Shown here: positions 48,114 to 57,091 of the stretch, piece by piece | Layout of the letters: the number at the start of each line of letters is the position of its first letter | Numbering within the stretch: position 1 is the stretch's first letter | Assembly: GCA_963712055.1 (NCBI GenBank) | Contig: CAVQGN010000003.1 | Location: forward strand, 1 to 64,000 | Source of the DNA: JAHBVL01 sp963712055 | GTDB lineage: Bacteria > Chloroflexota > Chloroflexia > Thermomicrobiales > UBA6265 | Direction: 5' to 3' | Length of the DNA: 64,000 nucleotides | Translations under genes and position numbers: made by a program | The notes under the pieces: generated by a model | Told to the model about the DNA's origin: nothing | Seen by the model: the letters and a program-made list of their open reading frames with translations, nothing else | The model's database searches: none

Positions 48114-48243
48114 GCCGCTTCAAAACGAAATCACATTTGGTGATCTCGTCTGGGATCGTCTTGGACGATCTACAAAAGCGGTACCCTCCGGTTATCTCGC
48201 CGTTTCTGGTACTCGGTGCGCGTTAACTTCTCGTTAAGCGCAG
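48084..48243 (-). ncRNA. Candidate structured leader RNA or small RNA upstream of 16S
   Basis: Transcription from the rrn promoter would produce about 160 bases before the internal terminator. The segment has three hairpins: GCTTAAC/GTTAACGC near 48220-48243, GATCGTC-CAA-GACGATC near 48154-48170, and the terminator. It may be only the processed rrn leader. The remaining 47827-48083 shows no boxA that I can recognise and no gene. Confidence 0.35.
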
Positions 48244-48248
48244 GGCGA

Positions 48249-48278
48249 AGTATAGAGATATTCTTGAGGATTCGTCAA
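48249..48278 (-). promoter_or_regulatory. rrn operon promoter
   Basis: On the - strand TTGACG (48273-48278) and TATACT (48249-48254) are 18 bases apart. Transcription would start near 48242. It is the best match to the housekeeping consensus in the 590-base gap upstream of 16S. Confidence 0.7.
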
Positions 48279-48297
48279 GGGAAAACCGAGATCAATC

Positions 48298-48325
48298 TTG
48301 TCGAATTCCACGTTTGCCCTACTAT
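48298..48325 (+). promoter_or_regulatory. Possible promoter of the C26 hydrolase gene
   Basis: TTGTCG (48298-48303), a 16-base spacer and TACTAT (48320-48325) lie about 90 bases before the start of the gene and divergent from the rrn promoter. Match is moderate. Confidence 0.4.
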
Positions 48326-48416
48326 CCACCATCGGAACCTGATTGAGCGCTCCCTCCGGATCGCGTACCATCAGCGAAATCGCGAAGAATCCGCAATTCC
48401 AAAAGGAGAATGCTCC

Positions 48417-49169
48417 ATGAAACCGATCATCGGCGTAACTGTTTCCCCGGAAACGGTCACAGCAGACTACGGAGTCAGCCACCGCTACCGTGCCGGAGTC
48501 GACTATATCGACGCGGTCAGCGCTGCCGGCGGACTGCCGGTCATGCTTTCACCACGGGTCGAAGACATCGACCAGATCCTGCAGGTTGTCGACGGTCTCC
48601 TCTTCACCGGAGGAGCAGACCTGGATCCATCGCTCTACGGAGATGAAGCAGTTCATCCGGAGACCTATGGGGTCGATCAAGAACGCGACACGTTTGAAAT
48701 CGCGCTCATTCGCGCCGCTGCGGCCGCCGACAAACCGATGCTCTGCATTTGTCGCGGTATCCAGGTCTTGAATGTGGCGTTCGGGGGGTCGCTCGACCAG
48801 CACCTCGCCGATGAGACGGGATCAGATGAAGGGCACCGGCAATACAAACGCGGCCTCGACGCCGCCGCACCCGGCCACTCGGTCACAACCACTGAAGGTG
48901 GTCTGCTTCGTTCGATCACCGGGACAGGCCAGCTCCCGGTCAATTCGCTCCATCACCAGGGACTGCGCGTGATCGGCGATGGGCTGACGGTCGAAGCGAT
49001 CGCCGAAGACGGCCTGGTCGAAAGCGTTTCCGTTCCAACGTGCGGTTTTGCTCTGGCGGTCCAATGGCATCCGGAGATGATGTTTCGGACCGCCGAGTTG
49101 CAACGTTCGTTGTTCGATGCATTCCTGGATGCGGTGCGGAGCCGCCAACTGACGCCAACGCAACGCTAG
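48417..49169 (+). CDS. Gamma-glutamyl-gamma-aminobutyrate hydrolase family protein (peptidase C26, PuuD-like)
   Basis: A 250-residue class I glutamine amidotransferase-fold hydrolase. The triad is visible: nucleophile Cys in LCICRGIQVLNV (about 109), and His and Glu in VQWHPEMM (about 219-221). VDGLLFTGGADLDP is the typical oxyanion region. PuuD cleaves gamma-glutamyl-GABA in putrescine breakdown, but relatives act on other gamma-glutamyl amides; no putrescine genes are adjacent. AAAAGGAG is placed for ATG 48417, and the frame extends upstream without similarity. Confidence 0.9.
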   Translation: MKPIIGVTVSPETVTADYGVSHRYRAGVDYIDAVSAAGGLPVMLSPRVEDIDQILQVVDGLLFTGGADLDPSLYGDEAVHPETYGVDQERDTFEIALIRAAAAADKPMLCICRGIQVLNVAFGGSLDQHLADETGSDEGHRQYKRGLDAAAPGHSVTTTEGGLLRSITGTGQLPVNSLHHQGLRVIGDGLTVEAIAEDGLVESVSVPTCGFALAVQWHPEMMFRTAELQRSLFDAFLDAVRSRQLTPTQR

Positions 49170-49190
49170 CGCTCCCAATACCGAACGAGC

Positions 49191-49226
49191 ACGGTCGGCC
49201 AGAAAGCCTGGCCGACCGTTCTGTTT
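49191..49226 (+). terminator. Intrinsic terminator after the C26 hydrolase gene
   Basis: A perfect 12-bp stem (ACGGTCGGCCAG / CTGGCCGACCGT) with a 5-base loop is followed by TCTGTTT. It separates this gene from the converging lon gene, which ends at 49243, and may serve both. Confidence 0.8.
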
Positions 49227-49242
49227 ACCGTTGAATCACGAA

Positions 49243-51795
49243 TCAGGACGCGGTTGCTGCCAGAGCCCGACTCTTGCTTCGGCTACCGGAACCGGCAGCC
49301 TTGGCGCGTGATTTCTGAAGCTTGAAAAACTCGTTCGGCATGACCGCCTGCAGCGCTTCGTCGAGATTCGTGACCGGAATGAAAGTCATCCCCTCTTCCA
49401 GTTCCTTTGGCAACTCATCGAGATCTGCCTCGTTTCGCTGGGGTAAAACGAAGCGATGGATACCGGCGCGCTGTGCCGCGAGCGCCTTTTCCTTGATTCC
49501 GCCAACCGGGAGCACCTGACCGCGCAACGAGATCTCGCCCGTCATCGCCACGTCTTCCCGAACAGGAACGCCGGATAGCAATGACACCAGGGAGGTGGTC
49601 ATAGCCACACCGGCCGATGGACCGTCCTTAGGAACCGCGCCCGCGGGAACGTGGACATGGATGTCGCTTTCCTGGAAGACCGCTGGATCGATCGCGAGCT
49701 CATCGGCGCGTGAGCGGACATACGACATCGCCGCTTGCGCAGACTCCTTCATCACATCACCGAGTTGACCAGTGACCTGCATGGAACCCTTGCCGGCGCT
49801 CCGGGATGCTTCGATGAACATGATGTCGCCGCCGACACTCGACACGCCGACACCTATCGCCACACCGGGCTGGCTGGTTCTCGCCGCGAGTTCTTCATAG
49901 AAGAACCGTGGTCGGCCGAGGTAGGTGCGGACGACGTCTTTCGTGATTCGATCTGGCACGTCGCCATCTGAGGCAAGTGCAGTCGCCGCTTTGCGACAGA
50001 CGGTGCCAATTTCGCGTTCAAGATTGCGAACACCGGCTTCCCGGGTGTAGTGCTGGATGATCTGCAGAACGGCTTCGTCATCCCACTCGAACTGATCCGG
50101 ACGTAATCCGTTCGCTTTCATTTGCTTGGGAATCAGGTATTTGTGGGCGATGTTGCGCTTGTCCTCGTCCGCATACCCGGTCAGCTCGATGATCTCCATC
50201 CGGTCGCGTAGCGGCGCCGGGATGGTGTCGAGCATGTTGGCGGTCGCAATGAACATGACCTTCGACAAATCGAACGGGACGTCGAGATAGTGATCGCGGA
50301 ACGAGTTGTTCTGCTCCGGATCGAGGACCTCCAGCAGCGCTGACGATGGATCCCCCCGCCAGTCCGAACCAAGCTTGTCGACTTCATCGAGCACAAAGAC
50401 CGGGTCGTTCGAGCCAGCCCGGCGTATTGCCTGAATGATCCGTCCCGGCATGGCACCAACATAGGTGCGTCGGTGTCCCCGGATTTCCGCCTCATCGCGA
50501 ACGCCACCGAGCGACATCCGCGTCATCTCGCGCCCAAGTGCCCGGGCGATCGACTGCGCGAGACTCGTTTTCCCGACGCCCGGCGGTCCGACAAAACAGA
50601 GAATCGGTTCCCGGTGGAGAGCACGCTCCTCATTCTCGTCATCCGACTCGATCGCTCGTTTCAGTTTCCTCACGGCGAGATATTCGAGGATACGCTCCTT
50701 AGCTTTTTCCATGTCGTGATGATCGGCGTTGAGAATGTCGCGCGCGACCTGGATATCGAGTTCGCCTTCGGTGCTGGTGTTCCACGGCAAGGTCGTCAGC
50801 CAATCCAGATAGGTCTTGATCACGCCATACTCGGCCGCTGCGGCCGGAAGCTTGGAGAGCCGATCGAGTTCACGCCGCGCTTCTTTCTCAGCTTCCTCTG
50901 GCATCCCAGCGGCATCGATTTTTTCTCGCAGCTCGCTGATTTCGGCTTCGGCTTCGTTGTCCTCGCCGAGTTCCTTATGGATGGCTTTCAGTTGTTCGCG
51001 CAGGTAGTACTCCCGTTGTGATTTTCCGAGCCCTTCCTGGACCTCTGTCTGGATCTTGCGACCCAACTCCAGCACTTCTAATTCCTTGCCAATGAAGGCA
51101 TTCAGTTGCGCGTACTTCGCCCGCAAGTCGTCCATTTCGAGCAGCTGCTGTCGCTCATCCGGATCCATCCGCAGGTTGCTGGCAATCATGTAGAGCAGAT
51201 GCTGAGGATCATCGATGTTGAGTGCAGCGGTCACCAACTCGTCCGGAAGATGCGGCACGAGTTCGACCAGGTTCTGGAAGAGCTCAAGCGCCGTGCGGGA
51301 AAGCGCCTGCACTTCAACAGAATCGTCTGCATCCGCATCGAGAATGAGCACCTTAGCCATCAGGAAAGGTTCTTCGGAGACCCATTCGAGAATCTTCATC
51401 CGCTCAGATCCCTGGATCGCCAGACGCACGCTGCCGTCCGGCACGCGCATCATCTGGAGGATCGAGGCTGTTGCACCGACGGTGTAAACCTCATCCGGAC
51501 CCGCGCCCTCCTGATCGGAATCGTGCTGCATGACGACGCCGAGCATTCGGTCACCAGCCATGACCTCATCGATCAAGCGGAGTGAACGAGGTTGCGCGGC
51601 CGCCAGTGGCACCACGGTGTCCGGAAAGATCACCGTTCCGCGAAGCGGGAGAATGGGGAGCAGAATGGTCCGACCGGCTTTGCTCGATTCGAGCAGAGCC
51701 GTGCCCGCTCCGTTCTTGTGATTCAAGTTCTTTTCAGATTTCACGTGCTTCGTTTCCTTTTTCTTCGACTTCTTGTTCTTGCCATCTTTCGCCAT
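49243..51795 (-). CDS. lon: ATP-dependent protease Lon
   Basis: An 850-residue cytoplasmic AAA+ serine protease that degrades damaged and regulatory proteins. A Lys-rich N-terminal extension (1-40, KKSKKKETKHVKSEK) is unusual and precedes the substrate-binding LAN domain (about 45-250). The AAA+ module has Walker A GPPGVGKTS (about 401) and FVLDEVDKLG. The protease domain has the catalytic Ser in PKDGPSAGVAM (about 725) and Lys in KEKALAAQRAG (about 768). The C terminus is again basic (KSRAKAAGSGSRSKSRAL). It follows hsp20 by 6 bases, so both are made from one, probably stress-related, promoter. Confidence 0.95.
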   Translation of the reverse strand: MAKDGKNKKSKKKETKHVKSEKNLNHKNGAGTALLESSKAGRTILLPILPLRGTVIFPDTVVPLAAAQPRSLRLIDEVMAGDRMLGVVMQHDSDQEGAGPDEVYTVGATASILQMMRVPDGSVRLAIQGSERMKILEWVSEEPFLMAKVLILDADADDSVEVQALSRTALELFQNLVELVPHLPDELVTAALNIDDPQHLLYMIASNLRMDPDERQQLLEMDDLRAKYAQLNAFIGKELEVLELGRKIQTEVQEGLGKSQREYYLREQLKAIHKELGEDNEAEAEISELREKIDAAGMPEEAEKEARRELDRLSKLPAAAAEYGVIKTYLDWLTTLPWNTSTEGELDIQVARDILNADHHDMEKAKERILEYLAVRKLKRAIESDDENEERALHREPILCFVGPPGVGKTSLAQSIARALGREMTRMSLGGVRDEAEIRGHRRTYVGAMPGRIIQAIRRAGSNDPVFVLDEVDKLGSDWRGDPSSALLEVLDPEQNNSFRDHYLDVPFDLSKVMFIATANMLDTIPAPLRDRMEIIELTGYADEDKRNIAHKYLIPKQMKANGLRPDQFEWDDEAVLQIIQHYTREAGVRNLEREIGTVCRKAATALASDGDVPDRITKDVVRTYLGRPRFFYEELAARTSQPGVAIGVGVSSVGGDIMFIEASRSAGKGSMQVTGQLGDVMKESAQAAMSYVRSRADELAIDPAVFQESDIHVHVPAGAVPKDGPSAGVAMTTSLVSLLSGVPVREDVAMTGEISLRGQVLPVGGIKEKALAAQRAGIHRFVLPQRNEADLDELPKELEEGMTFIPVTNLDEALQAVMPNEFFKLQKSRAKAAGSGSRSKSRALAATAS

Positions 51796-51801
51796 TGGTA
51801 T

Positions 51802-52269
51802 TTACCTTCCGTTTGGTGACTGTGGGGATCCAGAGGGCTGCGGAACAATCCGTCGCGGTTTTTCACGTGGCAACTCGACCGTGAGAACGCCTCCCTGGAA
51901 GTCAGCCGTTGCAAGATCGAGTTCGACGTCGAAAGGCAGGAAAATGTCTGCTTTCAGCGCTCCATAGGTGATCCCGGTTTCGCGATACCTGCGGCCGGTA
52001 TCATGCGCGGGATACGGTCGGTTTGCTTCGATCGTGACAACCCCGGTTCCGGCCACGACATTGAGCGTCGATTCATCGATACCGGCCATTTCGGCATGGA
52101 TCACCAAGCGGTCATCGGTTTCGTAGACCTCCATTGCCGGGCGGGAACATTTCTGGCTCTGCCGGTTTGCTTGTGACCGAACCGGTACGAGTGATTGAAA
52201 AAGCTCTTCCATCTCGCGCTGCAGTCGTTCGGGGTTGGAACGAACACCTCGCCGAATGACGACGACCAT
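51802..52269 (-). CDS. Hsp20 / alpha-crystallin family small heat shock protein
   Basis: A 155-residue ATP-independent holdase. The alpha-crystallin domain covers about 42-138, ending with the family sequence GVLTVELPREKPRRI (A-x-x-x-n-GVL class). A short N-terminal arm and a C-terminal tail without a clear I-x-I motif are present. AAGGAGG precedes ATG 52269. It is the first gene of an hsp20-lon operon, pairing a holdase with a protease. Confidence 0.92.
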   Translation of the reverse strand: MVVVIRRGVRSNPERLQREMEELFQSLVPVRSQANRQSQKCSRPAMEVYETDDRLVIHAEMAGIDESTLNVVAGTGVVTIEANRPYPAHDTGRRYRETGITYGALKADIFLPFDVELDLATADFQGGVLTVELPREKPRRIVPQPSGSPQSPNGR

Positions 52270-52373
52270 CGACTTGTCCTCCTTCTGGGTGATCAGGGTG
52301 GTTCAGCGTACAAGAACTGGTGAGAATGCCATGACGACATTCCCCACTTTCATGGAGAACGCGGTACTGTCAC

Positions 52374-52402
52374 ATTATACAGGAAAAATACTAATCTTGC
52401 TA
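52374..52402 (-). promoter_or_regulatory. Promoter of the hsp20-lon operon
   Basis: On the - strand TATAAT (52374-52379) is a perfect -10. A weak -35, TAGCAA (52397-52402), lies 17 bases upstream. No CIRCE-type inverted repeat is seen in the 105-base leader. Confidence 0.55.
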
Positions 52403-52434
52403 CGATCCGTATCAATGCACAGGATACGAACTGA

Positions 52435-54171
52435 TCACTCCGACGAGGGTTGCAGTGCTCCGATCGTGACATAGCTGTCTGGGTTCCAGAGCATCCAGCC
52501 GCTGGCGCCCTGGTCCATCGTTGCATCGATCTGCGCTCGCACCTCTTCCGGGCCGTATTCACGATCACCCCATGAAAAGTCCTGCAACCATGGACGCATT
52601 TTGAGTTCCATCCCGGGAATCTTCTGCTGCCCAAGACCAATCGACAGTTCAATCGTTTCATATGGCAAATCGTTGGGATTGCCAGCAAGACCCATGAAGC
52701 CGTCGTCAAAATGCGACGGGTAGACCATGGGACAGACGTAATCGACAACCGGTGCGAAATCGGCGATGCGCTGGCCAATCCCTTGGTCATCGGGAAAAAC
52801 GGCGGCCACACCGAAAACGTCGACGGCGAGTTTGGTGCCAGTGAGTTTGAGTTGCTTTTGTGTCATTTCGAGAAAGCTGACGATCGCGCCGACTCGGGCT
52901 TCTTCGTCCCAGACTGGTCCAAAATCGGATGTCGAGAGATCGCCGTCAGAGGGAAACCGGATGTAGTCGTACTGGATTTCGTCGAACCCCATTCCCGCTA
53001 ACTCGAGCGCGAGATCGATGTTCGGTTGGTAGAGCTCGGTTTGGAAAGGATTCACCCAAGCGTGACCATCGTAGCCCCGCCAGACCCCGCCATTGATATC
53101 CTTCACGGCCAGTTCCGGATGAGCTTCGGCGATGACGGGATCGTTAAATACCACCAATCTCGCAATCGCATAGATGCCATTGGCATGGAGCTCCGCGACC
53201 ATCGCCGCAGGATCGATCAAAGGTTGCACCGCATCAGCATCCTGGAAGAACTGCACACCGGTCTCGTAGTAAACGTTGTACTCCTTGACGACAATCACCA
53301 GCGCATTGAGTTCGGTGGCATTGATGGTGTTAATCAGGTAGTCGAAGGTTTCCTGGTCACCGAGTTTTGGACCGGTCAGATACGCAGCCTTGATATCCTG
53401 TCGTTCCAGCGAAACGTCCAGCGATCCTTCGGTCGGCACCTCAAGAAACTGGTCTGCATAGCCAGACGCCCAGACCCGAACGGGGCTTCCTGCGGAAACG
53501 CCTTCAAGAGCGAAAGTGCCATCGGTTCCGGTTTCGGTGAAGGCACCGTTCGCCAACACCGTCGCCTGCCAAATGGGCTGACCGCCGTTATCCCGCACGA
53601 TTCCACTCAAGGTCATCGCTCCCGGACTGGCTGCCGACGCTAACATTGACTCTTGGAATCCAGTCGGAGCGAGTGCAAGCGGCGGCTGCGGTGCCGCAGT
53701 AGGAGCCACATTGACCGGAGTCGGCTCTGCGGTCGGTTGTTGCACAACCGCGGCCTGTTCAGCCTCACCGGACGGGCGAAGACCCACGGATTGAAAGGCA
53801 ACGACGCTCGTATCAGCTTGACCATGAATAGGCACGTATCCTGAAGCCGCGACCGTGATAACCTCGGGCTCCTCAGGATAGGCCAGTCTGGCGACACCAT
53901 TGTCATCGGTTATCGCGATCTCACCGCTCATTCCAACTTCAGCGCCAGCTATTGGCATGAGTGAATCAAGATCGACGACAGTAATCTCGAGACTGGATGG
54001 ACTGCTACCCGTGCTGCCACCACCTATATCGAAGAGGAGAGTCAGCCCCCAAGCGCCAAGACCGGCAACGAACAGAAGACTGAACCACCAGCTGACACCG
54101 GGCCACCGGCGCGCTGAATGCCATGACCGCCGCTGACGACTTTGATTTGAGACAGGTCGAACCTGAGCCAT
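52435..54171 (-). CDS. DUF4015 putative glycoside hydrolase with carboxypeptidase-regulatory-like domains
   Basis: A 578-residue envelope protein. A basic N terminus and one transmembrane helix (WWFSLLFVAGLGAWGLTLLF, about 29-48) anchor it. Two carboxypeptidase-regulatory-like beta domains lie about 60-125 and 180-240, split by a Pro/Ala/Gln linker. The TIM-barrel DUF4015 domain (about 255-570) has AYLTGPKLGD, EIQYDYIRFPSDG, VDVFGVAAV, PMVYPSHF and MLWNPDSY. DQGASGWMLW near the end fits glycoside-hydrolase-like barrels. It may cut an envelope polysaccharide; no activity is established for the family. It diverges from the polyprenyl synthase gene. Confidence 0.88.
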   Translation of the reverse strand: MAQVRPVSNQSRQRRSWHSARRWPGVSWWFSLLFVAGLGAWGLTLLFDIGGGSTGSSPSSLEITVVDLDSLMPIAGAEVGMSGEIAITDDNGVARLAYPEEPEVITVAASGYVPIHGQADTSVVAFQSVGLRPSGEAEQAAVVQQPTAEPTPVNVAPTAAPQPPLALAPTGFQESMLASAASPGAMTLSGIVRDNGGQPIWQATVLANGAFTETGTDGTFALEGVSAGSPVRVWASGYADQFLEVPTEGSLDVSLERQDIKAAYLTGPKLGDQETFDYLINTINATELNALVIVVKEYNVYYETGVQFFQDADAVQPLIDPAAMVAELHANGIYAIARLVVFNDPVIAEAHPELAVKDINGGVWRGYDGHAWVNPFQTELYQPNIDLALELAGMGFDEIQYDYIRFPSDGDLSTSDFGPVWDEEARVGAIVSFLEMTQKQLKLTGTKLAVDVFGVAAVFPDDQGIGQRIADFAPVVDYVCPMVYPSHFDDGFMGLAGNPNDLPYETIELSIGLGQQKIPGMELKMRPWLQDFSWGDREYGPEEVRAQIDATMDQGASGWMLWNPDSYVTIGALQPSSE

Positions 54172-54367
54172 GGAACTACTCTTTCGCTGGATTCAGTGTC
54201 AGGACGCAACTCTGCAAAGCGTCGTCCAAGTACAAAATCATACCGGACCCGGTCGACTGGGTGCAGCCGCTGTGTGGCCCAGGAACAGAAATGCAGCAGC
54301 GCACTCGACCAGGGGAAGTCGCCGCGCTACCTGCGTAGTCTGAGCGCAGCGAAAGCACCGAGTATGA

Positions 54368-54396
54368 TTGACACAACTGATACACCACTCAATAAT
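54368..54396 (+). promoter_or_regulatory. Promoter of the polyprenyl diphosphate synthase gene
   Basis: TTGACA (54368-54373), a 17-base spacer and AATAAT (54391-54396) form a near-consensus promoter. The transcript would start near 54403, about 60 bases before the GTG start. Confidence 0.75.
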
Positions 54397-54461
54397 CGTG
54401 AACGGTGAGCGGTGATCAACAGCGACGCTCCCGTGATTACTTCTAGAGCAGGGGTCCTGAG

Positions 54462-55451
54462 GTGTTGCTTCAGAAGACCGACATTCTCAATAACATGAAT
54501 GAAGATCTCGATAGGGTCAGCGACCGTGTTGCGCTTGCCGCCCGTGTTCGCTATCCGGAAATCTCGGCTCTTCTGGATCAAATCGTTCAGGCTGGTGGGA
54601 AACGACTCCGTCCAATGCTGCTCCTCTTGGCAGCCAAGCCATACCAGTTCGATGAAACGCTGGACACGCTGGTCACAGCCGCTGCAGGGGTCGAACTCCT
54701 GCATACCGCATCTCTGGTACACGACGATACCGTCGACCGCTCGGCGATTCGCCGCGGACAGCCCACGCTCAATTCAGTTCTGACATCGGGTTCCGTCATC
54801 TTGATCGGCGACTACCTCTTCGCTCAGTCTGCAATGCTCGCAGCTGCTACAAGCAACACTCGCGTTGTGGCTGTCTTCGCGTCAACACTTGCCGATATCT
54901 GCGATGGACAGTTGATGGAAATGATCGAAGCGACGAAGCTCGACCAGACCCGCGCCGACTACCTTCAGCGTATCTACGGAAAAACCGCCTCGCTTTTCGC
55001 CGGTTCAGCAGAGATGGGCTCTGTCATCGGTAGGGCGCCGGAAGCGGAGATCCAGGAGTTCCGTGCATTTGGAACCGATGTTGGCCTTGCTTTTCAAATC
55101 GTCGATGATGTGCTCGACATTACCGGCGAAACTGCTGATCTCGGCAAACCCGCAGGGAATGACCTGCGTCAGGGAACGCTGACGCTGCCAGTCATCGACT
55201 ACCTCGAGCATCTCGATCCGGAGGATACCGATCGGGCCGCGATTGCCGCCATTGTTGCGGGAACAGCAGATGATGAAACGATCGAACGTATTCTGGACAG
55301 CATCCGCTCCTCAGGAAGCGTCGAACGTTCGCTCGCGGAGGCAGAATCACTGGTCGACGGTGCCAAAAAGCGTATCTCGATGATCACCTCAGGCGAAACC
55401 CGGGACCTTCTCCACGAGTTTGCCGACCTCGCGGTCTATCGCGCCGCCTAA
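54462..55451 (+). CDS. Trans-polyprenyl diphosphate synthase (polyprenyl synthetase family)
   Basis: A 329-residue all-helical prenyltransferase. The first Asp-rich motif is HDDTVDRSAIRRG (about 86-98) and the second is QIVDDVLDITG (about 213-223). AGGKRLRPMLLLL provides the conserved diphosphate-binding region. The residues before the first Asp motif are small and hydrophobic rather than bulky, consistent with a long product such as the menaquinone side chain. Start is GTG 54462; ATG 54495 is an alternative with no better ribosome site. Confidence 0.92.
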   Translation: MLLQKTDILNNMNEDLDRVSDRVALAARVRYPEISALLDQIVQAGGKRLRPMLLLLAAKPYQFDETLDTLVTAAAGVELLHTASLVHDDTVDRSAIRRGQPTLNSVLTSGSVILIGDYLFAQSAMLAAATSNTRVVAVFASTLADICDGQLMEMIEATKLDQTRADYLQRIYGKTASLFAGSAEMGSVIGRAPEAEIQEFRAFGTDVGLAFQIVDDVLDITGETADLGKPAGNDLRQGTLTLPVIDYLEHLDPEDTDRAAIAAIVAGTADDETIERILDSIRSSGSVERSLAEAESLVDGAKKRISMITSGETRDLLHEFADLAVYRAA

Positions 55452-56041
55452 ACCGCCACGAGGCAGGTTTCCCGCATCCGTCGAAACAAACGTTCCCATG
55501 GCAAATGCTCGGGGTCGAGTTGGTCGACGCCTCCGGCAAGTTTGTGCGGCTGTTCAGGAGTCACGATGATGGTCGGTAATCGTTGCCGATATCGTTCTTC
55601 AACTGTTCGATCGAGATAAGCAACTTCATGACGGTGTTGCGGCTGAAGATCGGTCACCATCAGGATTTCGGTCGAAGCGCACCGTTCCCAGACGTCATCG
55701 GTAACTTGCCTCGCAAATCGATACTCGCGCGCGATCCGCTCTTCACCTGCGCGCTTGCGCAGTTCTGGTTCGAGCTGCGGTAGACCGATTTCATCCACGA
55801 ACGCGTTCAGTGCAAAATCTCGCCAGGAAAGGATGAACGCATCGATCGCTGGGTCAGATTCAGCCAGTCGCATCTGAATGAACGATGCGATACGCCGACT
55901 CCGAAACTGGTCCGCGTTGAAAATGAGCCATCCCTCTCCATGACGTATCCGCTGTTCGATTGAATCGAAATAATGACTCAGACGCGTCAGCAAGTCACGA
56001 TCCTGCAGCGGAGCCTGATCGAAAGCAAATTCATCGGCCAT
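55448..56041 (-). CDS. Hypothetical protein resembling a DnaC/IstB-type ATPase with degenerate P-loop
   Basis: A 197-residue soluble protein I do not firmly recognise. The order of segments resembles DnaC/IstB/DnaA-type AAA+ ATPases. GEGWLIFNADQFRSRRIASF (about 36-55) sits where Walker A is expected but lacks GK(S/T). ILMVTDLQPQHRHEVAYLDRTVEERYRQ then LPTIIVTPEQP (about 125-165) matches the Walker B and following TIITSN pattern, with TD in place of DD. ATP use is therefore doubtful. It converges on the polyprenyl synthase gene, overlapping by 4 bases. Confidence 0.6.
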   Translation of the reverse strand: MADEFAFDQAPLQDRDLLTRLSHYFDSIEQRIRHGEGWLIFNADQFRSRRIASFIQMRLAESDPAIDAFILSWRDFALNAFVDEIGLPQLEPELRKRAGEERIAREYRFARQVTDDVWERCASTEILMVTDLQPQHRHEVAYLDRTVEERYRQRLPTIIVTPEQPHKLAGGVDQLDPEHLPWERLFRRMRETCLVAV

Positions 56042-56125
56042 GTGAGATCTCGCATTTCTGTTCCGTATCGAAGGGACAGATCGGCTTCGGGTCAGATCCC
56101 AAAACCTGGCAGCGTCGCCTGGTGT

Positions 56126-57070
56126 CTAGACTGCCGCAGCGACACCAGCCATATGATCGACCAACGGCAAGTCGAGTTTCTTGCAGAATCCGTCGAGAAA
56201 ACGTTGCGCGTCGACTTGGCGAGCGACGGCCACGGGCGCCAATGGAGCCGGACGCGAAGCGCCCCGATCGTCAGCCCCAGCCAATACGGAAACCGATCGC
56301 AATTCAGTACGCACCAGTGAGGGGTCTAGCGCGACCCCGAGAGCGAGCGCATCATGAATATAGAAGCCACTTCGGTCAGTGGTCGAGAACAATGACTCCA
56401 TTGCGACTGACACGAGCTGCGCCGCCGGAGCCGCTTGGTCTCGGACCGACTCCCAGAGCGAACGCGGCAGCGCGACCTGGTGCGTAACATCAAGCCCAAT
56501 CGCAATCACGTCGGGAAAAGGCGTCCGCAGCACCTGATCCGCGGCTTCGGGATCGCAATAGAAATTGAACTCAGCCGCTGGCGTGACGTTTCCAGGCACA
56601 AAATACGCGCCACCCATGATCACGAGGCTTCGCAAATACTCTGGAAAGCTTGGTTCGACGTTGAGCGCTATCGCCAGGTTCGTCAGCGGTCCGACACACA
56701 CCAGCGTGATTTCACCAGGTCGCTCTTTGACTAGACGGATCATGGCCGCCGGGCCCCGGTCGGCCCCGATGTCCCGTCCACTCTCGGGCAGGAGCGCCCC
56801 GCCAATGCCATTGTTGCCATGGACATGAGCCGCTTGCTGCAGCGGTCTCGAAAGGGGCCGGGACGCGCCGCGATGGACCGGAACGTCGGCCCGACCCATT
56901 AGATCGAGGACATCGAGCGAGTTCCGGGTGGCGTGGTCGATTGTCGTATTGCCAGCGACGGTGGTGACAGCGACAAGTTCGCACGATTCGGACCGACTCG
57001 CCAAGGCAATCGCCATGGCATCATCAATCCCGGTGTCGACATCGAGAATAACCGGAACCTTTCTCACCAC
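56126..57070 (-). CDS. Inosine-uridine preferring nucleoside hydrolase family protein
   Basis: A 314-residue cytoplasmic N-ribohydrolase. The calcium-binding motif ILDVDTGIDDAMAIALAS (about 7-24) is complete, with further ligands in CVGPLTNLAIAL, MGGAYFVPGNVTPAAEFNFYCDPEAA and the C-terminal FYIHDALALGVALDP. It cleaves the N-glycosidic bond of ribonucleosides. GTG 57070 is preferred to an upstream TTG because GAGGAGG lies five bases before it. It follows the ThDP enzyme gene closely, so the two are probably co-transcribed, though the link between their reactions is not clear. Confidence 0.92.
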   Translation of the reverse strand: MVRKVPVILDVDTGIDDAMAIALASRSESCELVAVTTVAGNTTIDHATRNSLDVLDLMGRADVPVHRGASRPLSRPLQQAAHVHGNNGIGGALLPESGRDIGADRGPAAMIRLVKERPGEITLVCVGPLTNLAIALNVEPSFPEYLRSLVIMGGAYFVPGNVTPAAEFNFYCDPEAADQVLRTPFPDVIAIGLDVTHQVALPRSLWESVRDQAAPAAQLVSVAMESLFSTTDRSGFYIHDALALGVALDPSLVRTELRSVSVLAGADDRGASRPAPLAPVAVARQVDAQRFLDGFCKKLDLPLVDHMAGVAAAV

Positions 57071-57091
57071 ATCTACCTCCTCCAGCAATGG

